Positions 54,582 through 62,960 of a DNA stretch of 64,000 nucleotides are shown here, piece by piece. Below the pieces are notes generated by a model. That model had not been told where the DNA came from. It saw only the letters and a list, made by a program, of their open reading frames with translations, and ran no database searches. The DNA lies in assembly GCA_965248775.1 (NCBI GenBank), contig OZ252150.1, positions 2,976,001-3,040,000 of the forward strand, given 5' to 3'. This stretch comes from JBHHUI01 sp965248775. Its GTDB lineage: Bacteria > Chloroflexota > Anaerolineae > Anaerolineales > JBHHUI01. Numbering within the stretch: position 1 is the first letter of the stretch; every line of letters begins with the position of its first letter. The translations under genes were made by a program, and so were the position numbers.

Positions 54582-54874
54582 TTCTGCTCGCGCGCAAACA
54601 CCGCCATGGCTTTTTTTAGGATGTCCCGTTCCTGGCGCACCACGTGCAATTCGCGCTTCAACTCCGCCAGCTCGCGGTCGCGCTCCTTCGGCTTTCCCTT
54701 TCCGGGAAATGCCTGCGCTCCATCAGCCGCGTATTCAGCCCGCCAGCGATTCAGACTGCTACTACTTACTCCCAAATCCAAAGCAAGCTGCTCAACCGCT
54801 GTGTCGCTATCATACGATAACCGAACGGCTTCGACCTTGAATTCGCGCGTGTATGTCTTCCTGTATGTAACCAT
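54578..54874 (-). CDS. IS3-family OrfA (HTH protein)
   Basis: A 98-residue protein with HTH (REFKVEAVRLSYDSDTAVEQLALDLGVSSSSLNRW) and a C-terminal leucine-zipper-like coiled coil (ELAELKRELHVVRQERDILKKAM). The zipper codons contain an A7 run that fits a -1 frameshift into orfB. It is the standard IS3 orfA. Confidence 0.92.
   Translation of the reverse strand: MVTYRKTYTREFKVEAVRLSYDSDTAVEQLALDLGVSSSSLNRWRAEYAADGAQAFPGKGKPKERDRELAELKRELHVVRQERDILKKAMAVFAREQK
54611..54617 (-). promoter_or_regulatory. A7 slippery site for -1 frameshift
   Basis: On the - strand, seven As in CTAAAAAAAGCC. Slipping back one base here leads from OrfA straight into the orfB frame without a stop, giving the OrfAB transposase, as in other IS3 elements. 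Confidence 0.75.
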
Positions 54875-54937
54875 TTGGGTCCTCCCTGATCTGTGAATCT
54901 ATCTTATCTCGTTGTCCACTAAACCAGGGTAATGCCA

Positions 54938-56259
54938 AATTGCACTTCAGACGAAATGGCGGGAGAAGGGTCAGGACAGTCGGCTAACCAAGGGAAATCG
55001 AGCAAATTGAGACCGTGGTCAAGAGCAAGTCTGACCCAGCGCCAGCCGATTTGGAAATAACTGAGACCGCGTTGCCAGTGGGGGTCGACCCAGCGGCGAC
55101 GACCCATTTCAACAATAGCAGTACCAGTCGAGACAAGATAGATCGTAGCCGTTGCGAGGATCAATTGTAATCTTTCCAAAGCAGGAATAGTGCGCAAGCG
55201 ACTGTCTTCAAGTTGAAAACCGCCCGATTTTTCATCAAGAAAAAGTTCTTCAATGTCGAAACGCAAACGGCACCGCACCGTGCGGGCGGCACAGGTGTAC
55301 TCTTCGAAGGTTTGTAAGTCAGTCGGTTCATCGCTGAGAATGGCCCAAGGGTCTGAAGCGTTAGCGTTTTTCAGGCTCGCCACCCCGTCCCGTACAGTCA
55401 CCCAGTCATCACGACCCAGTTCATTCGTGACTGGGTGAATGCACTGGGTCACGAAGTGGAGTGCGCATACCGACCCAGTTCGTTCGGTACTGGGCTTCAC
55501 TCCGTGACGTGCAGACTGCACAGCGTCCAGTGACGCCACTGGGTCGTGATGGGTCCGGGGTCACGGGAGAGCGAGATGAAGTGGTCCGAGTTGTTTCCCA
55601 CTGATGAAGACGTTGTGCCACATGTGCGCTTTGCCAGCTTGTGGGAGCAGCGTGCGCAGTTTGCGTTGACCACGCCCGGTATCCACCAGGAGCGACAATT
55701 TGGCCCGGATGCGGAAGTGCCAGCCTAAATCACGGCACAATTTCATCAAATTTGTGTCTGTAAAGCCGCGATCGGCTAACAATACTGTCCTATGGTCAAG
55801 TGGGATGATCAGCGCTACATCAATCAGCAACGACTTGTAGTATGCAAAAGCAACCGTGGCGCTCGATTGTTCAAGCACTTTCCAAGCCAAGGGTAACGCT
55901 CTGTCACGATATATTAATGACACTTCAATCATCACAAACGTGTCCCATAATACAGTTGTATCTACGGCTATCCAGAATGGCTCTTTCCAATCTTGCAACA
56001 TCTGCTGCAATAACTTTGAATAGAGGTCCCACACCCAGATGCGCTCATTGTGCAACCAGCGCGAGAACTGGCGCACCGCGCTACTGGCCAATCTTCTCCC
56101 AGCCCGATGCAGTTCCCATTGTCCCAAACTGATTTTTTCGCTCAGTATTAATCCTGTCATTGCCCAGCAAAATGTGTTTGCTATGCGTATGTCATGAAAT
56201 CGCATTCCACTGTCGTGTACAAATTTCATCAACTTTCGATACAAGGTGATATTATTCAT
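54938..56259 (-). pseudogene. IS4-like DDE transposase, split by a palindrome cluster and cut by IS3
   Basis: The N-terminal part (55561-56259, ATG 56259) carries PFWIAVDTTVLWDTFVMIEVSL (Asp) and VLLADRGFTDTNLMKLCRDLGW (Asp). The C-terminal part (54938-55383) carries DPWAILSDEPTD and RFDIEELFLDEKSGGFQLEDSRLR (Glu), as in IS4-family proteins. Both parts are in the same frame and are separated by about 180 bases of CCCAGT/ACTGGG palindromes that bring in a TGA at 55561-55563. The last residues are lost at the IS3 end at 54937. It cannot work as it stands. Confidence 0.85.
55384..55564. repeat. ~180-bp composite palindrome insert in the IS4-like gene
   Basis: Seven CCCAGT/ACTGGG units together with CACGAAGTGGAGTG and its partner CTTCACTCCGTG, and GTGACGTGCAGACTGCAC. 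The ends carry ACCCCGTCCCGT and, on the other side, GACCCCGG-like sequence. The total is close to a multiple of three, since the transposase frame is kept on both sides. Confidence 0.8.
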
Positions 56260-56440
56260 TGGCCGCTTCTCCGGGGTTAGGTTGTTCAACCCTATTTTCC
56301 CCGGAGTTTGCGACTTTACCACTTCTTTTTATGAGTTTTGTCAGTCAACCAGCCTTGGCAGATAAAAAATATTGCTCACTTAATTCGAGGTGCTGCTATA
56401 CTTCCAAATAGATACCACCCCAGACCAACATTGAGTTTTC

Positions 56441-59410
56441 ATGGCCGATCCTCTCCAATTCCACATCGACTTTCTGCATAACCTCCCCGACGATTTCCGT
56501 GGTGAAGTACGCACCGATCCCTATAGCCGCCTGCTCTATTCAACCGACGCGAGCATCTATCAGATCGAGCCTTTGGCAGTCGTATTGCCACGAACCAACG
56601 ATGATGTGCAAATGGTGGTGGCGGCCTGTGCCCGCGAGCGCGTTCCCGTCCTGGCGCGCGGCGCTGGCAGTGCACTCGCCGGACAAACGGTAGGCCGGGC
56701 AGTCGTGCTCGATTTTTCGCGTTATCTGAACAAGGTGCTAGAGATCAACCCCGAAGAACACTGGGCGCGCGTACAGCCCGGATTAGTCTGCGATCATTTG
56801 AATGCACACTTGCAACCATATGGTCTGCAGTACGGAACCGATCCGGCTTCGGCCAACCGTGCAACGATCGGCGGCATCGTGGCGAACAATTCCACGGGCG
56901 CACATTCAATGATGTACGGAATGACAGCCGACCACGTTCTGGAAACGGATGTCATTCTCTCGGATGGTTCACAGGCTCACTTTGCTTCCATTGCGCCGGA
57001 CGCTCCCATGCCCAGTTCTGATTCGTTTTCCGGAACCTTGCACCAGCAAGTGGCAGACATCGTGCAGCGCAACTCCGCAGGTATTCGGACAAGCTATCCG
57101 CGCACATGGCGCAACTCTTCCGGCTATCGTCTGAACTATCTTCTTTCAGATGGCGGCTATGTCGCCACACGCCCGAGCGGGTGGACAGGTGAACACTATC
57201 CTGCCGTAGACGGATTCAACATGGCCCAACTCATGGCCGGCTCTGAAGGAACGCTCGCCGTCCTGACAGAGATCAAAGTCAACCTTGTGCCGCGCCCAAA
57301 ACAAACTGTGCTCGGGATTCTTCAGTTTGATAGCATCGCAGCCGCTTGCGACGCCACACCCGCCATCCTAGAGACCGAGCCGTCTGCCGTTGAACTGATG
57401 GACGAGATGATCGTGCGCCTGACGCGCGGCGTGCCGGCTTACAACCGCATGTTGACCTTCGTGGAGGGCATCCCCGCGGCTGTACTGATCGTTGAGTATT
57501 ATGGCGAGAGCGAAGCTGAATTGCTCGCCAAGTTAGAGCGGCTTGATGCGCGTATACGCCAGTTGGATGCTTCGCAACAGCCGACGAGGAGCACACGCGC
57601 AGTGACAGCTGCCGAGCAGGCGCGCGTGTGGGGCGTGCGCAAGGTGGGCCTCGGACTGATGATGTCGGTCAAAGGCGACGCCAAACCGATCCCCTTCATC
57701 GAAGATGCGGCCGTGCCGGTCGAGCAATTGGGCGACTATGTGCGCGCGGTTGAGCAAGTGTTTAACGCGCACGACGTGACTGCCGGTTACTACGCACATG
57801 CCTCCGCTGGCTGTCTGCACATTCGACCGCTGATTAATACGAAATCCAACGACCAGATCGAAACCATGTACGCCGTCGCAAAGAGCGTGCTGGAGATCAT
57901 CGCCAAAATGGGCGGTGCGATGACCGGCGAGCATGGCGATGGGCTAGCGCGCTCGGCGTTCAACCGTCCGCTCTTTGGCGAGGCGGTCTATCAGGCCTTC
58001 TGCGATGTAAAGCAGGCCTTCGATCCGCACGGCATTCTCAACCCCGGCAAGGTGGTGGACGCGCAGGACATGCGCGAAAACCTGCGCTTTGGCGAGCATT
58101 ATGAAACCGTCCGATTGGAAACGCAGTTGGATTTCAGCGCAGACGGCGGTTTCGCACGTGCTGTGGAAATGTGCAACGGCGCGGGCGTTTGCCGGAAAGC
58201 AGATGGAGTCATGTGCCCGTCCTATCAGGCTACACGCGAGGAAGAGCACTCCACGCGCGGACGCGCAAATGCATTGCGCGCGGCACTCTCAGGCCGTCTG
58301 CCATCTCAGGCACTCACCGAGAAGCGTATGTATCAGGTACTCGACCTATGTCTGGAATGCAAGGCTTGCAAAGCCGAATGCCCCTCTGGGGTGGATATGG
58401 CCAAGATCAAAGCTGAGTTTCTGGCGCAATACTACGCCCGTCACGGCGTACCGCTTCGGGCGCGCTTCTTCGCAAACATTAACACGCTGTCCCGCCTTGC
58501 CAGCCCTTTTTCCGGCTTGGTGAATTTTGCATTAGCATTGCCGATCACACGCTGGCTGAATGAAAAATTTATCGGGGTTGCGCGGCAGCGGCGTCTGCCA
58601 CGATTCGCACAGCAGACATTCCGGAGGATCGCAAGTCGGCAAATTAACAGAAGAGTGATCTCCAATCCCCAATCTTCAGATACGTCTCTAAATCCTGTTG
58701 TGCTTTTCGTCGACACGTTCACCGAGTACAACCATCCTGAAGTTGGTGTTGCTGCCCTGCAGGTATTGACTGCAGCCGGGTTCGACGTAGAGATTGTCGA
58801 GCAACAGGGTTGTTGTGGGCGACCGCTGATCTCGAAGGGTCTGCTGGCACAGGCGCGCACACAGGCCCGGAAGAACATCGCAGCGCTGGCACACTACGCC
58901 CAGCGCGGCATCCCCATTGTCGGGCTGGAGCCAGCTTGCCTGCTTACATTGCGGGACGAATATCTCTCTCTTCATCCAAACGACTCCGCGGCACAGGCAG
59001 TGGCCGAGCAGAGCGTGATGATAGAAGAATTCCTAGCGACACATGTTGAAAATATTGATCTTAAGGCAGCGTGGAAAGCAGACAGACGCAAAGTGCTTGT
59101 GCACGGACATTGTTATCAAAAGGCACTTGTGGGCACTGAGCCGCTGCTAGCCATGCTCAGACTACCAGGCTGGGAAGTGGAAGAAATCGAATCCGGCTGT
59201 TGTGGCATGGCAGGATCGTGGGGTTATGAAGCGGAACATTACGTTGTGTCGCGCAATGTCGGCGAAGATCGGCTGTTCCCGGCTGTGCGCAGCGCGGGTG
59301 CCGAAACGTATATTGCTGCGGCCGGCACGTCCTGCCGAGACCAGATTAGCCACTTCACGGACCGGCAGGCCGTCCACCCGATTGTGTTACTCGCGGATGC
59401 GTTAAATTAA
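56441..59410 (+). CDS. FAD-linked oxidase fused to Fe-S reductase (GlcD/GlcF type)
   Basis: A 989-residue fusion of a GlcD/D-lactate-dehydrogenase-like FAD part and a GlcF-like Fe-S part, as in YdiJ-type proteins. The FAD-binding PP-loop is in LARGAGSALAGQTVG near residue 72, with GLQYGTDPASANRATIGGIVANNSTGAHSMMYG, and MTGEHGDGLARSAFN near 505. The Fe-S part has CNGAGVCRKADGVMCPSY near 577, the 4Fe-4S loop CLECKACKAECPSGVD near 640, then two CCG domains (QQGCCGRPLISKG and GCCGMAGSWGYE). Likely substrates are D-lactate, D-2-hydroxyglutarate or glycolate; electrons would go to the quinone pool. It stands alone. The starting ATG at 56441 is well placed. Confidence 0.9.
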   Translation: MADPLQFHIDFLHNLPDDFRGEVRTDPYSRLLYSTDASIYQIEPLAVVLPRTNDDVQMVVAACARERVPVLARGAGSALAGQTVGRAVVLDFSRYLNKVLEINPEEHWARVQPGLVCDHLNAHLQPYGLQYGTDPASANRATIGGIVANNSTGAHSMMYGMTADHVLETDVILSDGSQAHFASIAPDAPMPSSDSFSGTLHQQVADIVQRNSAGIRTSYPRTWRNSSGYRLNYLLSDGGYVATRPSGWTGEHYPAVDGFNMAQLMAGSEGTLAVLTEIKVNLVPRPKQTVLGILQFDSIAAACDATPAILETEPSAVELMDEMIVRLTRGVPAYNRMLTFVEGIPAAVLIVEYYGESEAELLAKLERLDARIRQLDASQQPTRSTRAVTAAEQARVWGVRKVGLGLMMSVKGDAKPIPFIEDAAVPVEQLGDYVRAVEQVFNAHDVTAGYYAHASAGCLHIRPLINTKSNDQIETMYAVAKSVLEIIAKMGGAMTGEHGDGLARSAFNRPLFGEAVYQAFCDVKQAFDPHGILNPGKVVDAQDMRENLRFGEHYETVRLETQLDFSADGGFARAVEMCNGAGVCRKADGVMCPSYQATREEEHSTRGRANALRAALSGRLPSQALTEKRMYQVLDLCLECKACKAECPSGVDMAKIKAEFLAQYYARHGVPLRARFFANINTLSRLASPFSGLVNFALALPITRWLNEKFIGVARQRRLPRFAQQTFRRIASRQINRRVISNPQSSDTSLNPVVLFVDTFTEYNHPEVGVAALQVLTAAGFDVEIVEQQGCCGRPLISKGLLAQARTQARKNIAALAHYAQRGIPIVGLEPACLLTLRDEYLSLHPNDSAAQAVAEQSVMIEEFLATHVENIDLKAAWKADRRKVLVHGHCYQKALVGTEPLLAMLRLPGWEVEEIESGCCGMAGSWGYEAEHYVVSRNVGEDRLFPAVRSAGAETYIAAAGTSCRDQISHFTDRQAVHPIVLLADALN

Positions 59411-59415
59411 TCGCG

Positions 59416-59829
59416 CTATTCGTCTTCTACCCAGCCACGTTCTTCAACAGCAATGAATATGTCGGTGGCCGAGATCATGCCGATAGGAGCTTTATTCTCA
59501 TCGCACACCGGCATGTGATGGAAATTGCTTTCCTGCATAATGCTCGAGCATCGCCTGAGCGACCAATCCGGCTCAGCAAATTCAACCGGCGCGGTCATGA
59601 TCTTCCCTACAATTGTTTGGGCGGGGTCAGAGTTAACCGCAACGATCTTGTCGCGAATATCAGTCGTCGTGATGATGCCATAGACAGGTTCACCCGAAGA
59701 CAGATCCTCCACCAACAAACTGTGAATGCGTCGCCTGCGCATAAGTGTGAGGGCATGCGAAACAGTTGAATCTGGATCAATAATGATCACAGGTTTGCTC
59801 ATCCAGTCGCGCACCAAATGTGTAGTCAT
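59416..59829 (-). CDS. CBS-domain protein
   Basis: A 137-residue protein made of a CBS pair (DWMSKPVIIIDPDSTVSHALTLMRRRRIHSLLVED ... GIITTTDIRDKIV; KIMTAPVEFAEPDWSLRRCSSIMQESNFHHMPVCDENKAPIGMISATDI). Such pairs bind adenine nucleotides and regulate partner proteins. It is convergent with the oxidase, 6 bases apart, and no partner is obvious. Confidence 0.88.
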   Translation of the reverse strand: MTTHLVRDWMSKPVIIIDPDSTVSHALTLMRRRRIHSLLVEDLSSGEPVYGIITTTDIRDKIVAVNSDPAQTIVGKIMTAPVEFAEPDWSLRRCSSIMQESNFHHMPVCDENKAPIGMISATDIFIAVEERGWVEDE

Positions 59830-59900
59830 AATTCTCCTCCAAGTTGAATAGCGACGACCCTCATATTATAAGCAATAACATCAGGCCATCGAAAGCGTGT

Positions 59901-60224
59901 TTATCCAAGACTCGCCAAGACCCACAGTAGGACCAGACCAACCACAATAGTTAACCAAACGCGCCGAAATCTCCAGGTGATCAGCGCAGCAACTATTCCA
60001 GTGAGCAAGCGGTCATTGCTGAGTGTTATATTGAGCGCGCCTTCCGTCAACAAAAGTTCGGGAACTATGATCGCGGCCAGCACCGCTGGCGGGACGTAAC
60101 GCAGGCCGCGTCGCACAATGTCCGGCATCCGTTCAGGGGTCAACAAAACAACGAAGGAGAGGCGAATGGTATAGGTAGCCACCATTCCGCCGAGGATAAT
60201 CCCTAAATGCCAGAGCGCGCTCAT
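59901..60224 (-). CDS. azlD: AzlD-family branched-chain amino acid transport protein
   Basis: 107 residues from ATG 60224, the AzlD size, with about three to four helices (LGIILGGMVATYTIRLSFVVLLT, PPAVLAAIIVPELLL, LTIVVGLVLLWVLASLG). The family partner AzlC lies upstream with a 4-base overlap. The pair exports branched-chain or related amino acids. Confidence 0.85.
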   Translation of the reverse strand: MSALWHLGIILGGMVATYTIRLSFVVLLTPERMPDIVRRGLRYVPPAVLAAIIVPELLLTEGALNITLSNDRLLTGIVAALITWRFRRVWLTIVVGLVLLWVLASLG

Positions 60225-60934
60225 GGGGAGGCTGCCTCCATTATCCTGTTTTTTCGTTCCGCAAGCAGTCCTGCTGTCACCCCTGCAAGCATCGCCAGGA
60301 GCAGTCCAAGTTGGAATGGCAACTCGTTTAATAAAACAGCGAGAATACCGGCGGTCAGGCTCGCGGCTGCAACGGGCCACTTATTCAAGGTGGGTACGAG
60401 CAATGCCAAAAATGTAAGCGGCAGTGCAAAGTCGAGTACACCGTTATCAGGCACCAGTGATCCCGCGATAATGCCGGCGAACGTACCAAGCTGCCATGTC
60501 ACCCACAGACTTAAGCCTGTCCCCAGCATGAACCAGTGCGCTGCTTGCGTATTGCCGCGGGCATAGCGAGCCGCTGTCATCACGAATGCTTCGTCCGTGA
60601 GCAACCAGGCCAGCGGCGCCTTCCAGCGCAGTGGCAGGTGTCGCCACATGGGAGCCATCGTTGCACTGTAGAGTGTATGGCGCAGATTCACGATAAAGAT
60701 CGACAGCACGACAACGACAGCTGTCGCACCGCTATTAATTAGCCCGACAGCCAGAAATTGTGCGCTGCCCGCGAAAACGAAAAGAGAATATCCCTGGACT
60801 GCAATCGGGGGAATACCTGCAGAAACTGCCAGCGCACCGAAGATCAGTGCAAAAGGAACCACTCCCAGCAAGATGGGTAATTGGATTTGCACACCTTGGA
60901 TGAACTCGTGCTTTGCTGTGTTTGAGATTCTCAA
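60221..60934 (-). CDS. azlC: AzlC-family amino acid permease
   Basis: A 237-residue permease with the conserved GVQIQLPILLGVVPFALIFGALAVSAG start, FVFAGSAQFLAVGLI, FIVNLRHTLYSATMAP and WLLTDEAFVMT. With AzlD it forms a two-gene exporter. The gene starts at 60934, about 20 bases downstream of the hairpin at 60954-60985 that ends the preceding gene. Confidence 0.88.
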   Translation of the reverse strand: MRISNTAKHEFIQGVQIQLPILLGVVPFALIFGALAVSAGIPPIAVQGYSLFVFAGSAQFLAVGLINSGATAVVVVLSIFIVNLRHTLYSATMAPMWRHLPLRWKAPLAWLLTDEAFVMTAARYARGNTQAAHWFMLGTGLSLWVTWQLGTFAGIIAGSLVPDNGVLDFALPLTFLALLVPTLNKWPVAAASLTAGILAVLLNELPFQLGLLLAMLAGVTAGLLAERKNRIMEAASP

Positions 60935-60953
60935 TATCTATCCCTAAAATAAA

Positions 60954-60985
60954 AACATCCGGTCGCATTGTTGCGCCCGGATGTT
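60954..60985 (-). terminator. Rho-independent terminator
   Basis: A 9-bp stem AACATCCGG/CCGGATGTT with a loop of about 14 bases, followed by TTTTTATTTT on the - strand. It ends the TPR-like gene at 61025. Confidence 0.8.
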
Positions 60986-61024
60986 GGTGTTCTCCGCTTT
61001 CGCTATCAGATGAGCGATTCGTCG

Positions 61025-61816
61025 TCAGAAAAGATTGGCTGCAAATACAGCAGCCGCGAGAAATACAATGCCGAGAATAGCCAGGCTGGCAACCGCGACG
61101 ATGAGTAGCGTATCGTTCCTGCGAGCGGGTTCTGCGTCTTCGTATTCCTCGACAGTCTCAACTTCTTGGAGATCCGCTTCCTGCACCGGTGCTTCTACAG
61201 GTGACTCAGGTTGCCGGATGGCGGGCATTGCCTGCGTTTCATCGGAAGGAGCCACTTCTTCAGGTTCGTCTGGCTCGATGTGCGAAATAGTCACATCATC
61301 TGGCGCGACGGCCTCCGGCTCTAGGACCGGCTCTGGTTCGACCTCAGCTGCCTCCGGCTCAATCGGGAGCGGCTCTTCCGGCGGCTGCGAACGCTCGATA
61401 GCCTTTTGTAAGGCCTCGTCACGGTTCATTCTGTTGATGATTGTCAGGTCTTCCGGATTGGGATCGCGCCCGGCAGTCGCAATGGGTGGTGGGGCTGAGG
61501 CCGAGATCGGAGAATCCAATGGTCTCGTAGACATAGCTTCTTGAACGCGCTTGGGCGATCTTTCTGGCGGCAGGCGATGCTTTTTGGCTTCAATCACCCA
61601 AGGATCACCGGGCGCTAGCAATTGCGCTCGGCGCACTGCCTCCGAACGCTCTTTCCCGTTCTGGGCTACATCTGCGAGCCATTTCCAAGCCAGGAGCACG
61701 CTTGGGCGGCGGCGCGTGAAATCGCGCAAACCCTCACGGGCCGCATCGATCTCTCCGGCTTCCGCCTGAGAGATGAGTTCTTTCAGGTCTTCTGTGGTGG
61801 GGTATAACACAACCAT
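61025..61816 (-). CDS. TPR-like, C-tail-anchored membrane protein
   Basis: A 263-residue protein. The first ~75 residues are two TPR-like helical pairs (LKELISQAEAGEIDAAREGLRDFTRRRPSVLLAWKWLADVA). Next comes a long acidic, Pro/Glu-rich linker and one C-terminal helix (TLLIVAVASLAILGIVFLAAAVFAANLF). The shape is like the LPDWL-repeat protein at the start of the window: a soluble head, a flexible acidic linker and a membrane anchor. The function is unknown. Confidence 0.65.
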   Translation of the reverse strand: MVVLYPTTEDLKELISQAEAGEIDAAREGLRDFTRRRPSVLLAWKWLADVAQNGKERSEAVRRAQLLAPGDPWVIEAKKHRLPPERSPKRVQEAMSTRPLDSPISASAPPPIATAGRDPNPEDLTIINRMNRDEALQKAIERSQPPEEPLPIEPEAAEVEPEPVLEPEAVAPDDVTISHIEPDEPEEVAPSDETQAMPAIRQPESPVEAPVQEADLQEVETVEEYEDAEPARRNDTLLIVAVASLAILGIVFLAAAVFAANLF

Positions 61817-61947
61817 AATAATACTTTAGGTTGCCCAGAATGTGTAGTGTGGCGTTTGCCGCCGCAAATAGACTATAATCCTTACTATCCTGGCGCAAGT
61901 TTTATACCCGCAGCTCCCGACGAACTACACTCCGCAGGAGATATGCT

Positions 61948-62922
61948 ATGACCCTGATTGAGCTGCTACGCGCGGCCAGTCGCACATTCACACTGGGTAT
62001 CGAACAATTGCCAGTCAAATTGCGCTCGGCAGTTATGGTTGCTTATCTGCTCCTGCGCGTGTCGGATTATTTGGAAGACAACCACGAGATGCCGAAGGAA
62101 CGAAAAGTGGAGTTGCTGGGATTGTGGGATCAGGTGCTTGCCGGAAAGTTGGAGTTGCATGAGCTGACGAAGCAACTCGATCTCCCGAACGAGTTGACCC
62201 CGGACGCAATGGTTGCGAAACATGTCGAGCAAGTCGTGGAGGCATTAGATCGCCTGCCTGAAGGACTGCGCAAACCTATCGTCAAACATGTGCGCGACTC
62301 CACACAGGGCATGGCCCGTTGGGCTGCCCGCGGACCGCAGGTTATCGACGAAGACGACATGGACGATTATATGCATGAGGTCGCCGGGCGGGTTGGATAT
62401 TTGCTCACGAACCTGTTCGCTTGGTACTCCTATTACGTCCGGCTGCACATGGATCGACTCATGCCGCTGGGTCGCGAGTTCGGACTGGCATTGCAGACAG
62501 TAAACGTCATTCGCGGATTGCGCGATGATTATGAGCGCGGCTGGATTTATGTCCCCGCAAGTTTTTGCGAGGAAGCCGGTATTCCGCCTGAAGCGTTATT
62601 TGAGCCGGAGAATCGCGAACAGGCAATGCTCGTGATCGACATGCTGGCCGATAAAGCAGAACGCCACCTTCTGGCGGCGAAGGCGTACCTGAAAGCGCTC
62701 CCGCCCTGGCGACACTCTATCCGCTTGTTCTGTCTGTTCCCGTTGCTGTTTGCTGTTCGCACTCTGGCGATCAGTCGCTACAACCATCTTGTCCTCGACA
62801 GCGAAGCGAAGATCACGCGCGAAGAAGTGAAACAAATCGTACGCGATGCGGCGCGTTGGGGTTGGTCCAACCGCTGGGTTGACCGCTACTACGACCGTCT
62901 CAGGCAGGTAAGCAGTTCATAA
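61948..62922 (+). CDS. Squalene/phytoene synthase family protein
   Basis: A 324-residue prenyl-synthase. The two aspartate-rich motifs are RVSDYLED near residue 37 and RGLRDDYERG near 190, with SRTFTLGIEQLP at the front and YCYSVAG-like MHEVAGRVGYLLTNLF near 145. It condenses two prenyl diphosphates, giving squalene or phytoene; the motifs do not decide which. AGGAG precedes ATG 61948. No desaturase or cyclase gene lies nearby. Confidence 0.88.
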   Translation: MTLIELLRAASRTFTLGIEQLPVKLRSAVMVAYLLLRVSDYLEDNHEMPKERKVELLGLWDQVLAGKLELHELTKQLDLPNELTPDAMVAKHVEQVVEALDRLPEGLRKPIVKHVRDSTQGMARWAARGPQVIDEDDMDDYMHEVAGRVGYLLTNLFAWYSYYVRLHMDRLMPLGREFGLALQTVNVIRGLRDDYERGWIYVPASFCEEAGIPPEALFEPENREQAMLVIDMLADKAERHLLAAKAYLKALPPWRHSIRLFCLFPLLFAVRTLAISRYNHLVLDSEAKITREEVKQIVRDAARWGWSNRWVDRYYDRLRQVSSS

Positions 62923-62960
62923 CCCTCGGCTGCAGCCACCCGAGTTCTAATGTGAGCGCA

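Larger units (their letters stand above)
53688..54937 (-). mobile_element. IS3-family insertion sequence
   Basis: A 1250-bp element with 25-bp imperfect terminal inverted repeats that match at 21 positions; each begins TGGTATTACC or TGGCATTACC and ends AGTGGACA. It carries the usual two overlapping frames on the - strand. No target duplication is seen: its left flank is palindrome sequence and its right flank is the IS4-like transposase, which it truncates. Confidence 0.85.

Noticed and set aside
52106..55564. CRISPR array in the CCCAGT-rich region
   Set aside because: Units occur in both orientations with irregular spacing and interrupt genes; there are no constant repeats, no spacers of equal size and no cas genes.
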